Source: Burkholderiaceae bacterium
GTDB lineage: Bacteria; Pseudomonadota; Gammaproteobacteria; Burkholderiales; Burkholderiaceae
Reading direction: 5' to 3'
Length of the DNA stretch: 64,000 bases
NCBI GenBank assembly: GCA_947447945.1
Contig: CANFLR010000003.1
Location: forward strand, 1 to 64,000
Numbering within the stretch: position 1 is the stretch's first letter; every line of letters starts with the position of its first letter. The notes under the pieces are model-generated. The model made no database searches. It worked only from the letters and a program-made list of their open reading frames with translations, and was not told where the DNA came from. Both the position numbers and the translations under genes were made by a program. This document shows, in pieces, positions 1 through 8,208 of the stretch.

Positions 1-161
1 GACTGGCTGATACCGCGATAGCGGTAGTCATTAACTACAGTAACGTTGGCAGTGATTGGGCTGGCTTCAGGAGCATCTTCTGCAAATGCTGCTACAGACC
101 CAAGGCCACTCAACAATGCAACTGCGGCTGCAGAGATTGCTGTCTTTTGTAATGCTTTCAT
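1..161 (-). CDS. TorF family putative porin (N-terminal fragment)
   Basis: Only the first 53 codons are inside the window; the gene continues past the left edge. The start is the ATG read leftward from 161, preceded by an AAGGAG ribosome site. Residues 1 to about 27 form a clear Sec signal peptide (basic MKALQK start, alanine/leucine core, AFA cleavage), and the mature part begins with acidic residues followed by NVTVVNDYRYRGISQ, the typical opening of the TIGR02001/TorF outer-membrane proteins. These are thought to be small porins, often beside glnK and amtB in betaproteobacteria. The neighbours are off-window, so that linkage is an inference, supported by the NtrC-like sites upstream. Confidence 0.8.
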   Translation of the reverse strand, partial: MKALQKTAISAAAVALLSGLGSVAAFAEDAPEASPITANVTVVNDYRYRGISQ

Positions 162-223
162 GTATGACTCCTTGCTGGTTGTAATCAAAAAATGTACGAA
201 TGCTTATTGCATGGTGTGATCAT

Positions 224-243
224 GAAGCTTTGGCAATACCTCC
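224..243 (-). promoter_or_regulatory. candidate sigma-54 promoter of the porin gene
   Basis: Read on the minus strand, AGGTATTGCCAAAGCT has the invariant GG and GC doublets exactly ten bases apart, with a GGTAT -24 element that fits GGYAY. The -12 element is AAGC rather than TTGC, so the match is partial. It lies about 65 bases ahead of the porin ATG and about 40 bases downstream of NtrC-like sites. The assignment is inferred from spacing and context. Confidence 0.4.
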
Positions 244-273
244 CCTCAAAACGATGCACTCTGTTAAGGCTTT

Positions 274-290
274 AGCACCAAATAGGTGCT
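274..290. promoter_or_regulatory. NtrC-like enhancer site
   Basis: AGCACCAAATAGGTGCT contains GCACC-N5-GGTGC, the core of the NtrC consensus TGCACC-N5-GGTGCA, as a perfect inverted repeat. A second TGCACC half site lies about 23 bases further along (297-302), about two helical turns away. NtrC binds such paired sites upstream of sigma-54 promoters for nitrogen-limitation genes. The repeat is followed by a T run, so in the plus direction it also resembles a rho-independent terminator, but no plus-strand gene precedes it. Confidence 0.55.
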
Positions 291-422
291 TTTTTATGCA
301 CCAAAATTGAGAAATTGCTCTTTTTTAGCTTTTTAAGAGGTTTTTGCAACAGAAATTACTTCCCAAATTAAAATGAAATTCGTGTCTTTTGTGCAACGCT
401 AACCCCACCAGAGAAACAAACC

Positions 423-689
423 ATGCAAAAACCAGGCGAAATCCTCGAACAAATCCAACGCATTGCCAGCGATATGCAAAATAAAGTGGGCGATGCCATT
501 CGGAATTCACCGGCCCAAGAGATTGAAAAGAATGTGCGCGCCATGATGAACCAAGGATTTCAGAAAATGGATTTGGTCACTCGCGAAGAATTCGAGTTGC
601 AATCCAAAGTTCTGGCAAAGACTCGAGAAAAACTAGAGGCGCTAGAAGAAAAAGTTGCAGCCCTTGAAAAATCTTCTACGGCACTTTAA
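423..689 (+). CDS. ubiK: UbiK family accessory factor (BMFP domain)
   Basis: An 88-residue protein, almost entirely helical and predicted to end in a coiled coil (heptads around REKLEALEEKVAALE). This matches the BMFP/YqiC family, now called UbiK, which helps the UbiJ-organised complex make ubiquinone under aerobic conditions and may touch membranes through its N-terminal amphipathic helix. The length is normal for the family. It stands alone on the plus strand, between the nitrogen-control region and the convergent lipoprotein gene. The start at 423 gives the usual N-terminus; only a weak purine-rich ribosome site is visible. Confidence 0.85.
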   Translation: MQKPGEILEQIQRIASDMQNKVGDAIRNSPAQEIEKNVRAMMNQGFQKMDLVTREEFELQSKVLAKTREKLEALEEKVAALEKSSTAL

Positions 690-725
690 TTTTCCAAAGA
701 TTGCGACGCTCTAACGATCGGGTGA

Positions 726-1325
726 TTAATCCGGATGAAACTCATCGAAAAAATTGGCGCGCTCTTCCGCAGAAAAAAATGTTTTGACGTCAGGCTGAAT
801 TGATCCTGCATGCAAAATAGATAATTGGTAAAGCCACATGCCGCCATTTGGAGAAGATCTGGTGAGCCAACGAACCCGCATTGCTTGCTGAGTAGTGCCA
901 ACGGATTTAAATTCTAGAAAATAATCTTTACTCGGTAAGCGCTGATGATTGGCTGCTTGATAAAAGCCTTCTGAACTCAGTGCCGTTAATTGATCCACGC
1001 CAGCATTATGAAAAAGATTGCCCTCTAACTGGGCCAATAATTTTGGCAAAAGCTCAGTTTGTTGGCTGCTGAAATAAATAGAGCTAACGGAGTAAATATC
1101 GTCATCGATCTTGACTGCCTCTAAGGCTTGAAGAAGCTCCTGCCCCTGAAAGGGAACTTTTCTCTGAATCTTTTCAGGCTTAGCTGGAAATAATGCGGTA
1201 TATCCCTCCAGAGGGGATTGAACTACGCGCCAATCGAACTTTGGGCTACAGGCGGAGAGCAATAAAACCGATGCTATCAATAAGTAACATCTCAAAAAAG
1301 CTTTTCTAAACAAGGCCCGCCCCAT
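726..1325 (-). CDS. small putative lipoprotein of unknown function
   Basis: The track ORF is over-long. The real start is most likely the ATG at 1325, which gives 199 residues beginning [16 protein letters not shown], a hydrophobic stretch and a lipobox LLSAC near residue 26. This points to Sec export and lipidation. The mature part ([26 protein letters not shown]) resembles uncharacterised lipoproteins with a substrate-independent beta-rich fold; I see no catalytic motif. The start lies inside the 3' end of lipA with a 20-base overlap, so it is probably co-transcribed with the lipoate genes. Function unknown. Confidence 0.7.
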   Translation of the reverse strand: MGRALFRKAFLRCYLLIASVLLLSACSPKFDWRVVQSPLEGYTALFPAKPEKIQRKVPFQGQELLQALEAVKIDDDIYSVSSIYFSSQQTELLPKLLAQLEGNLFHNAGVDQLTALSSEGFYQAANHQRLPSKDYFLEFKSVGTTQQAMRVRWLTRSSPNGGMWLYQLSILHAGSIQPDVKTFFSAEERANFFDEFHPD

Positions 1326-2316
1326 GTGCCTGCTGGTCAGCATGGTAGCTTGATCGCACCATCGCGCCAACTGCGGCATGAGAGAAGCCCATTGCGTTAG
1401 CCTTTTCTTCAAACATCTTGAAAATATCAGGATGCACATAGCGGCGCACAGGCAGATGATGCCCTGATGGCGCAAGATACTGACCAATGGTGAGCATATC
1501 GATATTGTGCTCACGCATATCGCGCATTACCTCTAGAATTTCTTCATCAGTTTCACCAAGACCCACCATCAAACCACTCTTTGTTGGGATATGAGGGAAG
1601 CGTTCTTTAAAGTCCTTCAATAGCTTCAAAGAGTGCAGATAATCCGCGCCTGGTCTTGCTTCTTTATATAAACGTGGGACCGTTTCAAGGTTGTGGTTCA
1701 TTACATCCGGCAAGCCTTTTGGTGCGTGCTCAGAAAAAATATCCAATGCCTTATCTAAACGACCACGAAAATCTGGGACTAGCACTTCAATTCGGGTATT
1801 GGGTGATGCAGCCCTAGATTGAGAAATGCAATCCACATAATGCATCGCACCGCCATCGCGTAAATCATCACGGTCTACACTAGTAATCACGACGTAATTT
1901 AACTTCAGAGCAGCAATCGTACGGGCTAGGTTGGCAGGCTCATTTTGATCTAGCGGATCTGGTCTGCCATGGCCAACGTCACAAAATGGGCAACGACGTG
2001 TGCACTTATCGCCCATGATCATGAAGGTGGCCGTACCCTTACCGAAGCACTCACCAATATTGGGGCAACTTGCTTCCTCGCAGACTGTAACCAATTCGTT
2101 TTCACGCAAAATCTTTTTAATTTCTGAAAAGCGTGAATTTCCAGATGCAGCCTTAACCCGAATCCAATCGGGCTTTTTAAGTACCTGTTCAAGCGGCACA
2201 ATTTTGATCGGAATACGTCCCGTCTTCTCGCCAGACTTTTGCTTGCGAGTTGCGTCGTAATTGAGATCTTGTCGAGGCTCAATAATGGTCTTGGTATCAG
2301 TCTTATTTGTGGTCAT
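1306..2316 (-). CDS. lipA: lipoyl synthase
   Basis: Radical SAM enzyme that inserts two sulfurs into protein-bound octanoyl groups to make lipoyl cofactors. Both iron-sulfur cluster motifs are visible: the LipA-specific auxiliary cluster in [12 protein letters not shown] (Cys79, 84, 90) and the radical SAM cluster in CTRRCPFC (Cys105, 109, 112). The C-terminal RSSYHADQ carries the conserved RSSY element that ligates the auxiliary cluster. At 336 residues it is normal length, with a variable 50-residue N-terminus. It overlaps the 3' end of lipB by 14 bases, so translation is probably coupled to the preceding step of the pathway. Confidence 0.97.
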   Translation of the reverse strand: MTTNKTDTKTIIEPRQDLNYDATRKQKSGEKTGRIPIKIVPLEQVLKKPDWIRVKAASGNSRFSEIKKILRENELVTVCEEASCPNIGECFGKGTATFMIMGDKCTRRCPFCDVGHGRPDPLDQNEPANLARTIAALKLNYVVITSVDRDDLRDGGAMHYVDCISQSRAASPNTRIEVLVPDFRGRLDKALDIFSEHAPKGLPDVMNHNLETVPRLYKEARPGADYLHSLKLLKDFKERFPHIPTKSGLMVGLGETDEEILEVMRDMREHNIDMLTIGQYLAPSGHHLPVRRYVHPDIFKMFEEKANAMGFSHAAVGAMVRSSYHADQQAHGAGLV

Positions 2317-2956
2317 GTGACATCAGTTGCTTTTGTAAATGCTCCAAAAGCCTTTGGCTAATAGTGTCTATATTGTCCTTGATCCCAAGAGTTTGCATAT
2401 CCACCGTCTTTAAGCCCTGATATCCACAGGGGTGAATACGGCTAAAAGCCTCAAGATCGGTAGCCACATTGAGGGCTAAGCCATGATAGGAGCAACTTTT
2501 AGAGACCTTGAGGCCCAAGGCAGCGATCTTAGCCCCCATCCACTCTAAAGGCACGTTAGGCTGCTCTGAAACATATATTCCAGGGGCTCCTGCGTGTCTT
2601 TCGGTCTTTAAATTGTAGTCAGCGAGAGTATCAATGAGAGCTTGTTCGATATGAACGACTAGCTCTTTTACGAAGATACCTAAGCGCTTGAGATCCAGCA
2701 ATAGATAAACAACGGTCTGACCGGGACCGTGATAAGTAATCTCACCACCACGATCAACCTGTACCAAGGGTATTTGATTGCTAGGGGCATGCAAGTTACT
2801 TGGGTCTCCAGCCAACCCCAATGTAAAAACAGGGAGGTGCTCTAAGACCCAAATTTCATCTGGCGTATCAATCTTGCGTTGCTTTGTAAATTCCTGCATT
2901 GCTGTATAGGTAGATTGGTAATCTACCAATCCTAAGTGCTTGACTAAGATCGCCAT
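2303..2956 (-). CDS. lipB: octanoyltransferase LipB
   Basis: Transfers octanoate from acyl-carrier protein to lipoate-dependent enzymes, the step before LipA. Diagnostic motifs are the [12 protein letters not shown] substrate loop, the [10 protein letters not shown] segment with the catalytic lysine, and IHPCGYQG with the acyl-accepting cysteine. 217 residues is typical. It sits between ybeD and lipA, only 8 bases after ybeD, which indicates one operon. Confidence 0.97.
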   Translation of the reverse strand: MAILVKHLGLVDYQSTYTAMQEFTKQRKIDTPDEIWVLEHLPVFTLGLAGDPSNLHAPSNQIPLVQVDRGGEITYHGPGQTVVYLLLDLKRLGIFVKELVVHIEQALIDTLADYNLKTERHAGAPGIYVSEQPNVPLEWMGAKIAALGLKVSKSCSYHGLALNVATDLEAFSRIHPCGYQGLKTVDMQTLGIKDNIDTISQRLLEHLQKQLMSHDHK

Positions 2957-2964
2957 CAGCTAAG

Positions 2965-3231
2965 CTAAAGAACAATGCTCACTAGTGGATGCGTGGATAG
3001 GGTTCTATACAACTCATCTAACTGCTCGCGACTCGTTGCATTAATGGGCAAGGTAATCCCCAGATAATTTCCATCCTTCGAGGGTCTTTGCTCAACTTTG
3101 CTTTCATCAAAGATCGGATCAAATTGTTTGGCAATATGCACCATTGCAGGAAAATATTCGGGGGTAGCTTTCCCCATGACCTTCACTGGAAAAAGAGAGG
3201 GATACTCAATGAGAGATTTTTCTGCAGACAT
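2965..3231 (-). CDS. ybeD: DUF493 / YbeD family protein
   Basis: The track ORF begins upstream inside the hydrolase gene; the ATG at 3231 gives an 88-residue protein (MSAEKSLIEYPSLFPVKVMG) that matches the DUF493 (YbeD) domain throughout. Family members have an ACT-like alpha/beta fold and are usually encoded directly before lipB, as here. A role in lipoate metabolism regulation is suspected from this conserved linkage only. It begins 7 bases after the upstream hydrolase ends. Confidence 0.85.
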   Translation of the reverse strand: MSAEKSLIEYPSLFPVKVMGKATPEYFPAMVHIAKQFDPIFDESKVEQRPSKDGNYLGITLPINATSREQLDELYRTLSTHPLVSIVL

Positions 3232-3238
3232 ATCTTGA

Positions 3239-3952
3239 TTAGCTCCGGTGATCGGGCATGCCAAGCCAGGCGCCAGTAATGATATTGCGAATGCAATGCA
3301 GTCTACGATGAAAGAAATGGTCTGCGCCAGGAACAACTTGTACCGTTAACTCTTGTGGGCGTGCCCAATCTAGGACCGCGCCCAATGTAATGGTTTCATC
3401 AAGCTCCCCATGAATCACAATAGTATCTGCAGGAACTGGTGCTAACTCCCAGCGACCAGCAGCGCTGCCAATCATCACAAGTCGTTCTGCAGGCCTACCC
3501 AAGTCAATCAGTTTCTGAACTAAGTGGCTACCAACAAAACTGCCAAATGAAAAACCAGAAACTACCAAAGGCAAAGTATTTACAGAGTTTATCCAGTTGT
3601 GTTGTTGAGCAAAATCAAGGGCATTCCAGCTTGAGGGCGTCCGCATCCAATCGGTAATATGGAGTAAATCATCCAACTCACCCACACCATCGTCATGCAC
3701 TCCCACACTTCCGCCTACCCCACGAAAATTTGGCCGAACACTAACATAGCCTAATTGGTTAAAAGTCCTTGCCATCGTCTGTGCAACCTTGTTATCCATC
3801 GTGCCGCCCATCAAGGGGTGAGGATGGGCAACTAAAGCCAGCCCACGTACTGCAAACTCTGGATGATTTTTTAACTCATCAGGCAAATCAATGGATACTT
3901 CGATAGGGCCAACGACCCCTTCAATCTGTATTACTTTTGTACGGCCATTCAT
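3239..3952 (-). CDS. alpha/beta-fold hydrolase
   Basis: A 237-residue serine hydrolase of the COG2945 type. Visible features are the oxyanion HPHPLMGGTMDNK segment, the nucleophile elbow GFSFG, an acid residue in HGELDETITL and the catalytic histidine in GADHFFHRRL, in the expected order. These soluble hydrolases have no firm physiological substrate. It is first in the tight run toward ybeD-lipB-lipA, but this may be simple co-transcription. The ATG at 3952 gives a normal N-terminus. Confidence 0.85.
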   Translation of the reverse strand: MNGRTKVIQIEGVVGPIEVSIDLPDELKNHPEFAVRGLALVAHPHPLMGGTMDNKVAQTMARTFNQLGYVSVRPNFRGVGGSVGVHDDGVGELDDLLHITDWMRTPSSWNALDFAQQHNWINSVNTLPLVVSGFSFGSFVGSHLVQKLIDLGRPAERLVMIGSAAGRWELAPVPADTIVIHGELDETITLGAVLDWARPQELTVQVVPGADHFFHRRLHCIRNIITGAWLGMPDHRS

Positions 3953-3974
3953 GTAACTATCTTTCTAAGATCAA

Positions 3975-4286
3975 CTAAGCTAACTGCAAACGCTCAACCG
4001 GCTGCCCCTGGATCAAGTGCGATTGAATAATCTCTTCAATATCCTCGATATCTACGAATGTATACCAAATCCCAGCAGGATAAACGACCATTACAGGCCC
4101 ATCCGCACAACGATCTAAACAACCAGCTTTGTTCACGCGAACTTTTCCAGGTCCTGCAAGACCGAGCTCTTTCACGCGGCTCTTTGCATACTCAAAAAGA
4201 GCAAATGCATTATGTTGGTCACAACAATCTTCGCCATTCTTGCGTTGATTTAAACAAAAAAACAGGTGGTGTTGAAAACTCATCAA
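3975..4286 (-). CDS. (2Fe-2S) thioredoxin-like ferredoxin
   Basis: A 103-residue protein of the thioredoxin-fold [2Fe-2S] ferredoxin family (COG3411). Cysteines suited to cluster binding lie at FFCLNQR, EDCCDQHN, NKAGCLDRCADGPV. The motif CLDRCADGP near the middle is characteristic. Such proteins are related to the NuoE-type domain and probably carry electrons or a cluster; the partner is unknown. It lies 22 bases upstream of the hydrolase gene and downstream of the VanZ-like gene, in a minus-strand run. Confidence 0.85.
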   Translation of the reverse strand: MMSFQHHLFFCLNQRKNGEDCCDQHNAFALFEYAKSRVKELGLAGPGKVRVNKAGCLDRCADGPVMVVYPAGIWYTFVDIEDIEEIIQSHLIQGQPVERLQLA

Positions 4287-4294
4287 TAAATGTC

Positions 4295-5389
4295 TCAGCG
4301 TTGAAGGTTAATTTGGAGCCGATGATGTATTGCCCAGAACATCGCTAATGGTAGCCATGCTACTGATACCCACTGCATGAGCTCATTAAAGTGCAATAAC
4401 CTACCTTGGTACCAGTGCCGTAAATTTAGAATGAAATAGGGATTATCCGGTAAAAAGTTAATTGCAACCGTCGCCGTGAGCAAGCAAAGTAAAGATGCCC
4501 AAAATTTGCTATTGCTAGATAGATTTAAGCTCCAACGCAATATCACGCTGGCAATAATCATCCCCCAAATCGCACCTGCGGTGAGCCATAACAAACTCAA
4601 TTCAAGACCAAACTGCAATGCTGTAAATAAGGTCTTAATAAGTACTGTTATACAAAGCAAGCCAATTAATATATGCCATTGTTGTGCTTTACTACGCATT
4701 CCCAAAGAAAGTAATAATGCGGCTCCTAGCCAACACAATGCAGTAATTAAGGTTTCTTGAACAACTTGATTAATGACGGTGGTACCCCAATCAATAGAGC
4801 CAAAAATCGCATGACCCCATACCCCGGTTCCCAACCATGAACTTTGGGGGTAGATTTGCGACCATGGAAATAACAAAAATAAGCCGCAAGCAAACCAGTT
4901 AGAGCCAAACCACCCATCAAAACGTTTGTGAAGCACGCTACCAGATAACCATTGGGGGCCCAGTGGAATTGCCAAAAGTCCACCCAGAATCCCACCGAGC
5001 ACATTGGCCCACCAATCCATTTGGCTGGGTATGCGGGTTGGTAACCAGGTCTGAAGCGTCTCAACGCTAAATGCTAAGGCGGCGCTAAAGACAAGGGCAA
5101 TCGCCAGCGCAATATAGTTACGCCAACGGGGGTAAGCGGCGAAAACTAATAAGAATCCCAATGGAATGTACGCCAAAATATTCACGGAAACATCAAATAG
5201 CGTAATAAACCGAGGCAAGGGGGCGCTTACCCAAGCCCAAGCACCAATTCCATTATTAAAGTCAAAATCAAAGGGGTTTAAGCTCACATAAATGATCAAT
5301 AAGGCATAACTGAGACTAGAAACTCTAGCCAAAGGCATGGCCTGAAGTGGCCAAATAAACTTTCGGGGGCGTTGATCTTTGGAATGCAT
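4295..5389 (-). CDS. VanZ family integral membrane protein
   Basis: 364 residues with about eight to ten hydrophobic helices and a VanZ-like N-terminal half: the FNILAYIPLGFLLVF-type helix, an acidic-aromatic Q(T)WLPTR turn and the DWWANVLGGILGG helix are the family landmarks. VanZ-like proteins are often linked to envelope or teicoplanin phenotypes in Gram-positives; the role here is unknown. It starts divergently from birA with 37 bases between, so the promoters of both must lie within or overlap each other. Confidence 0.75.
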   Translation of the reverse strand: MHSKDQRPRKFIWPLQAMPLARVSSLSYALLIIYVSLNPFDFDFNNGIGAWAWVSAPLPRFITLFDVSVNILAYIPLGFLLVFAAYPRWRNYIALAIALVFSAALAFSVETLQTWLPTRIPSQMDWWANVLGGILGGLLAIPLGPQWLSGSVLHKRFDGWFGSNWFACGLFLLFPWSQIYPQSSWLGTGVWGHAIFGSIDWGTTVINQVVQETLITALCWLGAALLLSLGMRSKAQQWHILIGLLCITVLIKTLFTALQFGLELSLLWLTAGAIWGMIIASVILRWSLNLSSNSKFWASLLCLLTATVAINFLPDNPYFILNLRHWYQGRLLHFNELMQWVSVAWLPLAMFWAIHHRLQINLQR

Positions 5390-5426
5390 TCCACAATTCT
5401 AGGTCAGACCTTTCTACAATGGCGAA

Positions 5427-6227
5427 ATGACTTGGAATTGCATCCTTGAGCGCGTAGCTGAAACAAAATCGACAAATGACGATCTTTTGGCGCGCTGGCG
5501 CGCTGGCGAACTGATTGACCCTGTTGCCCGAATTGCCCAAAAACAAACAGCTGGAAAGGGTCGCGCAGGGAGATCATGGCTTGCAAACCCAGAAGACTCT
5601 CTGTGTTTCTCTTTGGCCTATCCCTTTCGTAGAAACCCTGCTGAACTCTCGGGATTAAGCTTATTAGTCGGTTTAGCGGTGATTGCAGGCATTGCTGGCG
5701 CACTTGAGATCCCTCAATCCAATCTCCATCAACAAGGCTTACGCCTCAAGTGGCCCAATGATCTCTTATTAAACAATGCCAAATTGGGCGGAATCTTGAT
5801 TGAAGGTGGGCAAACAAAAGTGGGCGCCCCAACTTGGATGATTATTGGTGTAGGCATTAACTTACGCAATAGCGCAGCCATTCAAACACGGCTCAAAAAT
5901 AAAAATTCTCTTGGCGTTACCAGTTTAGACCAGCTACTCCCTAACGGGAAAACACTTCCAGAGACTGAATTGCTTTGGCTTAAACTCCTCGAATCTTTTG
6001 GCCAACATCTGCAAGAGTTTGACCAAAAAGGATTTGATGTGTATCGGCAGCAGTGGATGCACTGGGATGCATTTCAGGATACCGAGGTTTGTATCACTGG
6101 CTCGGGCAACAATCCTATTATTGGCATTGCAACAGGAGTAGATGCTAGCGGTGCACTCCTTCTGTTACAAGAAAATAAAACTATCACTATTCATGCTGGT
6201 GATGTTTCATTGCGAGCTAAATCATGA
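5427..6227 (+). CDS. birA: biotin--[acetyl-CoA-carboxylase] ligase
   Basis: Activates biotin to biotinyl-AMP and attaches it to the carboxyl-carrier protein of acetyl-CoA carboxylase. The biotinyl-AMP loop is present as GKGRAGRSW, followed by SLCFSLAYPF and the KWPNDL and KLGGILIEG motifs. A small C-terminal SH3-like domain follows. There is no N-terminal helix-turn-helix, so this is a mono-functional ligase and not a biotin repressor. The last four bases overlap coaX (ATGA), indicating coupled translation. Confidence 0.95.
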   Translation: MTWNCILERVAETKSTNDDLLARWRAGELIDPVARIAQKQTAGKGRAGRSWLANPEDSLCFSLAYPFRRNPAELSGLSLLVGLAVIAGIAGALEIPQSNLHQQGLRLKWPNDLLLNNAKLGGILIEGGQTKVGAPTWMIIGVGINLRNSAAIQTRLKNKNSLGVTSLDQLLPNGKTLPETELLWLKLLESFGQHLQEFDQKGFDVYRQQWMHWDAFQDTEVCITGSGNNPIIGIATGVDASGALLLLQENKTITIHAGDVSLRAKS

Positions 6228-7045
6228 GCCTGTATTTACTATTTGATGTCGGCAATACCAGGCTTAAATGGGCTGCGGTTGAGACCACACAAGCCCCCTC
6301 GGATCGTCATAAAAAATTATGGGCTTATTCAGGATCTATTAGCAGTAAATCATTGCAATCTCCTGAACATCGCTTAGAACTAGCTGATTACATCGCAAAA
6401 ACGATACCTAAACCAATTGCGATTGGATTTGCCTGCGTCGCTGGGGCTATTGCCATTGAAAATCTCAAATCACTATTTCCGCAATGGAGCGAGCTTGAAT
6501 GGCAGCAATTGAATGGTCATAGCCAATATGACGGTATTCGCACCTTATATGAAGATCCCTCTAAGCTTGGAGCGGATCGTTGGGCAGCCGTGATTGGAGC
6601 GCGGGCTTTATCAAATACAAATACCCTTATTATTAATGCTGGCACTGCTACCACTATTGATCTATTGGGAGGTAATGGCGTTCACTATGGCGGATGGATT
6701 CTTCCTGGCCTTACGCTGATGCATGAGAGCTTGCAGAGCAAGACTGCGCAACTGCCTCTAGCAACTCGCTCGGAAGATCAATTGGGATTTGGAATATCAA
6801 CCAACAATGCCATTACCAGTGGCTGTGATGCTGCTCAGATTGGCGCAATGATTTATGCAAGCCAATTAGCCAAGGAAATGCATCATCCTATTGAGCGTAT
6901 TTGGCTTGACGGCGGCCATGGTAAAGCATTGGCTGCTGAGATCAAAAAACGTCCTAATCTAAATCTACCGCCTTTAGAGACAATTGATGGCCTGGTGCTA
7001 CGAGGTATTTGGGCTTGGCTAAGGCAAACATCAAGGTCTAAATAA
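6224..7045 (+). CDS. coaX: type III pantothenate kinase
   Basis: Phosphorylates pantothenate in the first step of coenzyme A synthesis. The ASKHA-fold signatures are visible: DVGNTRLKWA near the N-terminus (phosphate 1), DPSKLGADRWAA, NAGTATTIDLL (phosphate 2) and GGWILPGL. 273 residues is normal for the proteobacterial form. It is translationally coupled to birA, a pairing common in betaproteobacteria. It converges on the hldE-C/rfaE2 gene with a gap of 6 bases, and no clear terminator is seen. Confidence 0.95.
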   Translation: MSLYLLFDVGNTRLKWAAVETTQAPSDRHKKLWAYSGSISSKSLQSPEHRLELADYIAKTIPKPIAIGFACVAGAIAIENLKSLFPQWSELEWQQLNGHSQYDGIRTLYEDPSKLGADRWAAVIGARALSNTNTLIINAGTATTIDLLGGNGVHYGGWILPGLTLMHESLQSKTAQLPLATRSEDQLGFGISTNNAITSGCDAAQIGAMIYASQLAKEMHHPIERIWLDGGHGKALAAEIKKRPNLNLPPLETIDGLVLRGIWAWLRQTSRSK

Positions 7046-7051
7046 CGGTCT

Positions 7052-7540
7052 CTAGGAGCGAATTTTTCCCAACAAAGTCGTGGTGGAGCGCTCATAGATA
7101 AAAGGAATGGCCACTGACTTTCCACCCCAAGTTTTAACAACGCGAGTCTCTTCTAAAGTGTCTATTTCATAATCTCCGCCTTTGACATAAATGTCTGGGC
7201 GAATCTGTGCAATCAAATTTACTGGCGTCTGTTCAGTAAAAAGCACAACCAAATCTACACTAGCTAAAGCAGCTAATAGCGCTTGACGATCCGCTTCTGA
7301 ATTAATCGGTCGGTCATCGCCCTTTCCTAGTGTCTTTACAGAGGCATCTGAGTTCACCCCCACTACTAAACTCGCTCCCAACTCGCGAGCTTGGGCTAAA
7401 TAGCTGGCATGCCCACGGTGAAGAATATCGAAGACACCATTGGTAAATACCAATGGCCTCGGCAGTTGGCTAATCCGATCCTGTAAATCTGAAGATGGGC
7501 AGACTTTGGACTCAAAAGATGGTAGTGGCAAAGAACTCAT
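7052..7540 (-). CDS. rfaE2: D-glycero-beta-D-manno-heptose 1-phosphate adenylyltransferase
   Basis: 162 residues containing only the nucleotidyltransferase half of HldE. The motif FTNGVFDILHRGHASYL holds the HxGH ATP-binding signature, and VKGGDYEIDTLEE is the second conserved block. It makes ADP-D-glycero-D-manno-heptose for the lipopolysaccharide inner core. In betaproteobacteria the kinase half is encoded separately, and it is not in this window. The N-terminus of about 25 residues is variable. Confidence 0.92.
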   Translation of the reverse strand: MSSLPLPSFESKVCPSSDLQDRISQLPRPLVFTNGVFDILHRGHASYLAQARELGASLVVGVNSDASVKTLGKGDDRPINSEADRQALLAALASVDLVVLFTEQTPVNLIAQIRPDIYVKGGDYEIDTLEETRVVKTWGGKSVAIPFIYERSTTTLLGKIRS

Positions 7541-7632
7541 AAGCTAATCTTAATGGCAATAGGCCATGACCAACAATATTGGCCAGAATGGCTTAGACTT
7601 GAAAGCTGACCACCCTTATTTGAAGACGCAAT

Positions 7633-8208
7633 ATGGCGAACCTGCTATCAACCTGGATTTTGGTCCTAATGCTATTCGTACCGAGCATTAGGCTGGCAGA
7701 AGCCGCACCAAGCAACTGTAGCCCATTGCTTTCTCATACTTTTCCCCGACTTCAAGATGAAGCACCCCAAAATCTTTGCCAATACCAAGGAAAGGTACTC
7801 CTGGTAGTCAACACTGCTAGTTTTTGTGGCTTTACTAGTCAATATGAAGGTCTTGAAAAGATTTACGCCCAATATAAAGACCAGGGTTTAGTCGTTCTAG
7901 GCTTTCCATCTAACGATTTTGGCCAACAAGAGCCTGGCAGCAACAAAGAGATTGCTGACTTTTGTGCCAACACTTATGACGTGAAATTTCCGATGCTTGC
8001 TAAGAGCTCTGTCAGTGGAAAGCAGGCTAACCCTCTTTTTAAAATGTTGATTGCCAAAACAGGCACGAGCCCTAAATGGAATTTCTATAAATACTTAATT
8101 GATCGTAATGGCAATGTGGTCGACTCGTTCGGCAGCATCACCAAGCCAACAAGCAGTAGCATTACCAGTGAAATCAATAAACTCTTGGCAGAAAAAATCC
8201 GTGAGTAA
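7633..8208 (+). CDS. exported glutathione peroxidase family protein
   Basis: 191 residues. A hydrophobic N-terminus ending in LAEA at about residue 25 looks like a Sec signal peptide, so the protein probably acts in the periplasm. The peroxidase active site is VNTASFCGFTSQY, with cysteine in place of selenocysteine, and the partner WNFYKYLIDRNG carries the conserved Trp-Asn-Phe. Such enzymes reduce peroxides, including lipid peroxides. The last 8 bases overlap the GTG start of the FAD oxidoreductase, making it the first gene of a five-gene operon whose other products act on lipids. Promoter elements upstream are not convincing. Confidence 0.88.
   Translation: MANLLSTWILVLMLFVPSIRLAEAAPSNCSPLLSHTFPRLQDEAPQNLCQYQGKVLLVVNTASFCGFTSQYEGLEKIYAQYKDQGLVVLGFPSNDFGQQEPGSNKEIADFCANTYDVKFPMLAKSSVSGKQANPLFKMLIAKTGTSPKWNFYKYLIDRNGNVVDSFGSITKPTSSSITSEINKLLAEKIRE

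Noticed and set aside
270-296. Rho-independent terminator in plus direction
   Set aside because: Hairpin plus T run fits, but no plus-strand gene lies before it; the GCACC-N5-GGTGC core and second half site fit an NtrC site better.
726-1514. 262-residue ORF as given in the track
   Set aside because: The first 63 codons lie inside lipA; the ATG at 1325 gives a proper lipoprotein signal.
7541-7632. TGGCCA/CCAA-N5-TTGG repeats before the peroxidase as an operator
   Set aside because: Short inverted repeats are present but match no regulator I can name and no convincing -35/-10 pair accompanies them.
8099-8200. N-terminal part of the 496-residue ORF
   Set aside because: It runs through the peroxidase gene; the Rossmann motif starts at GTG 8201.
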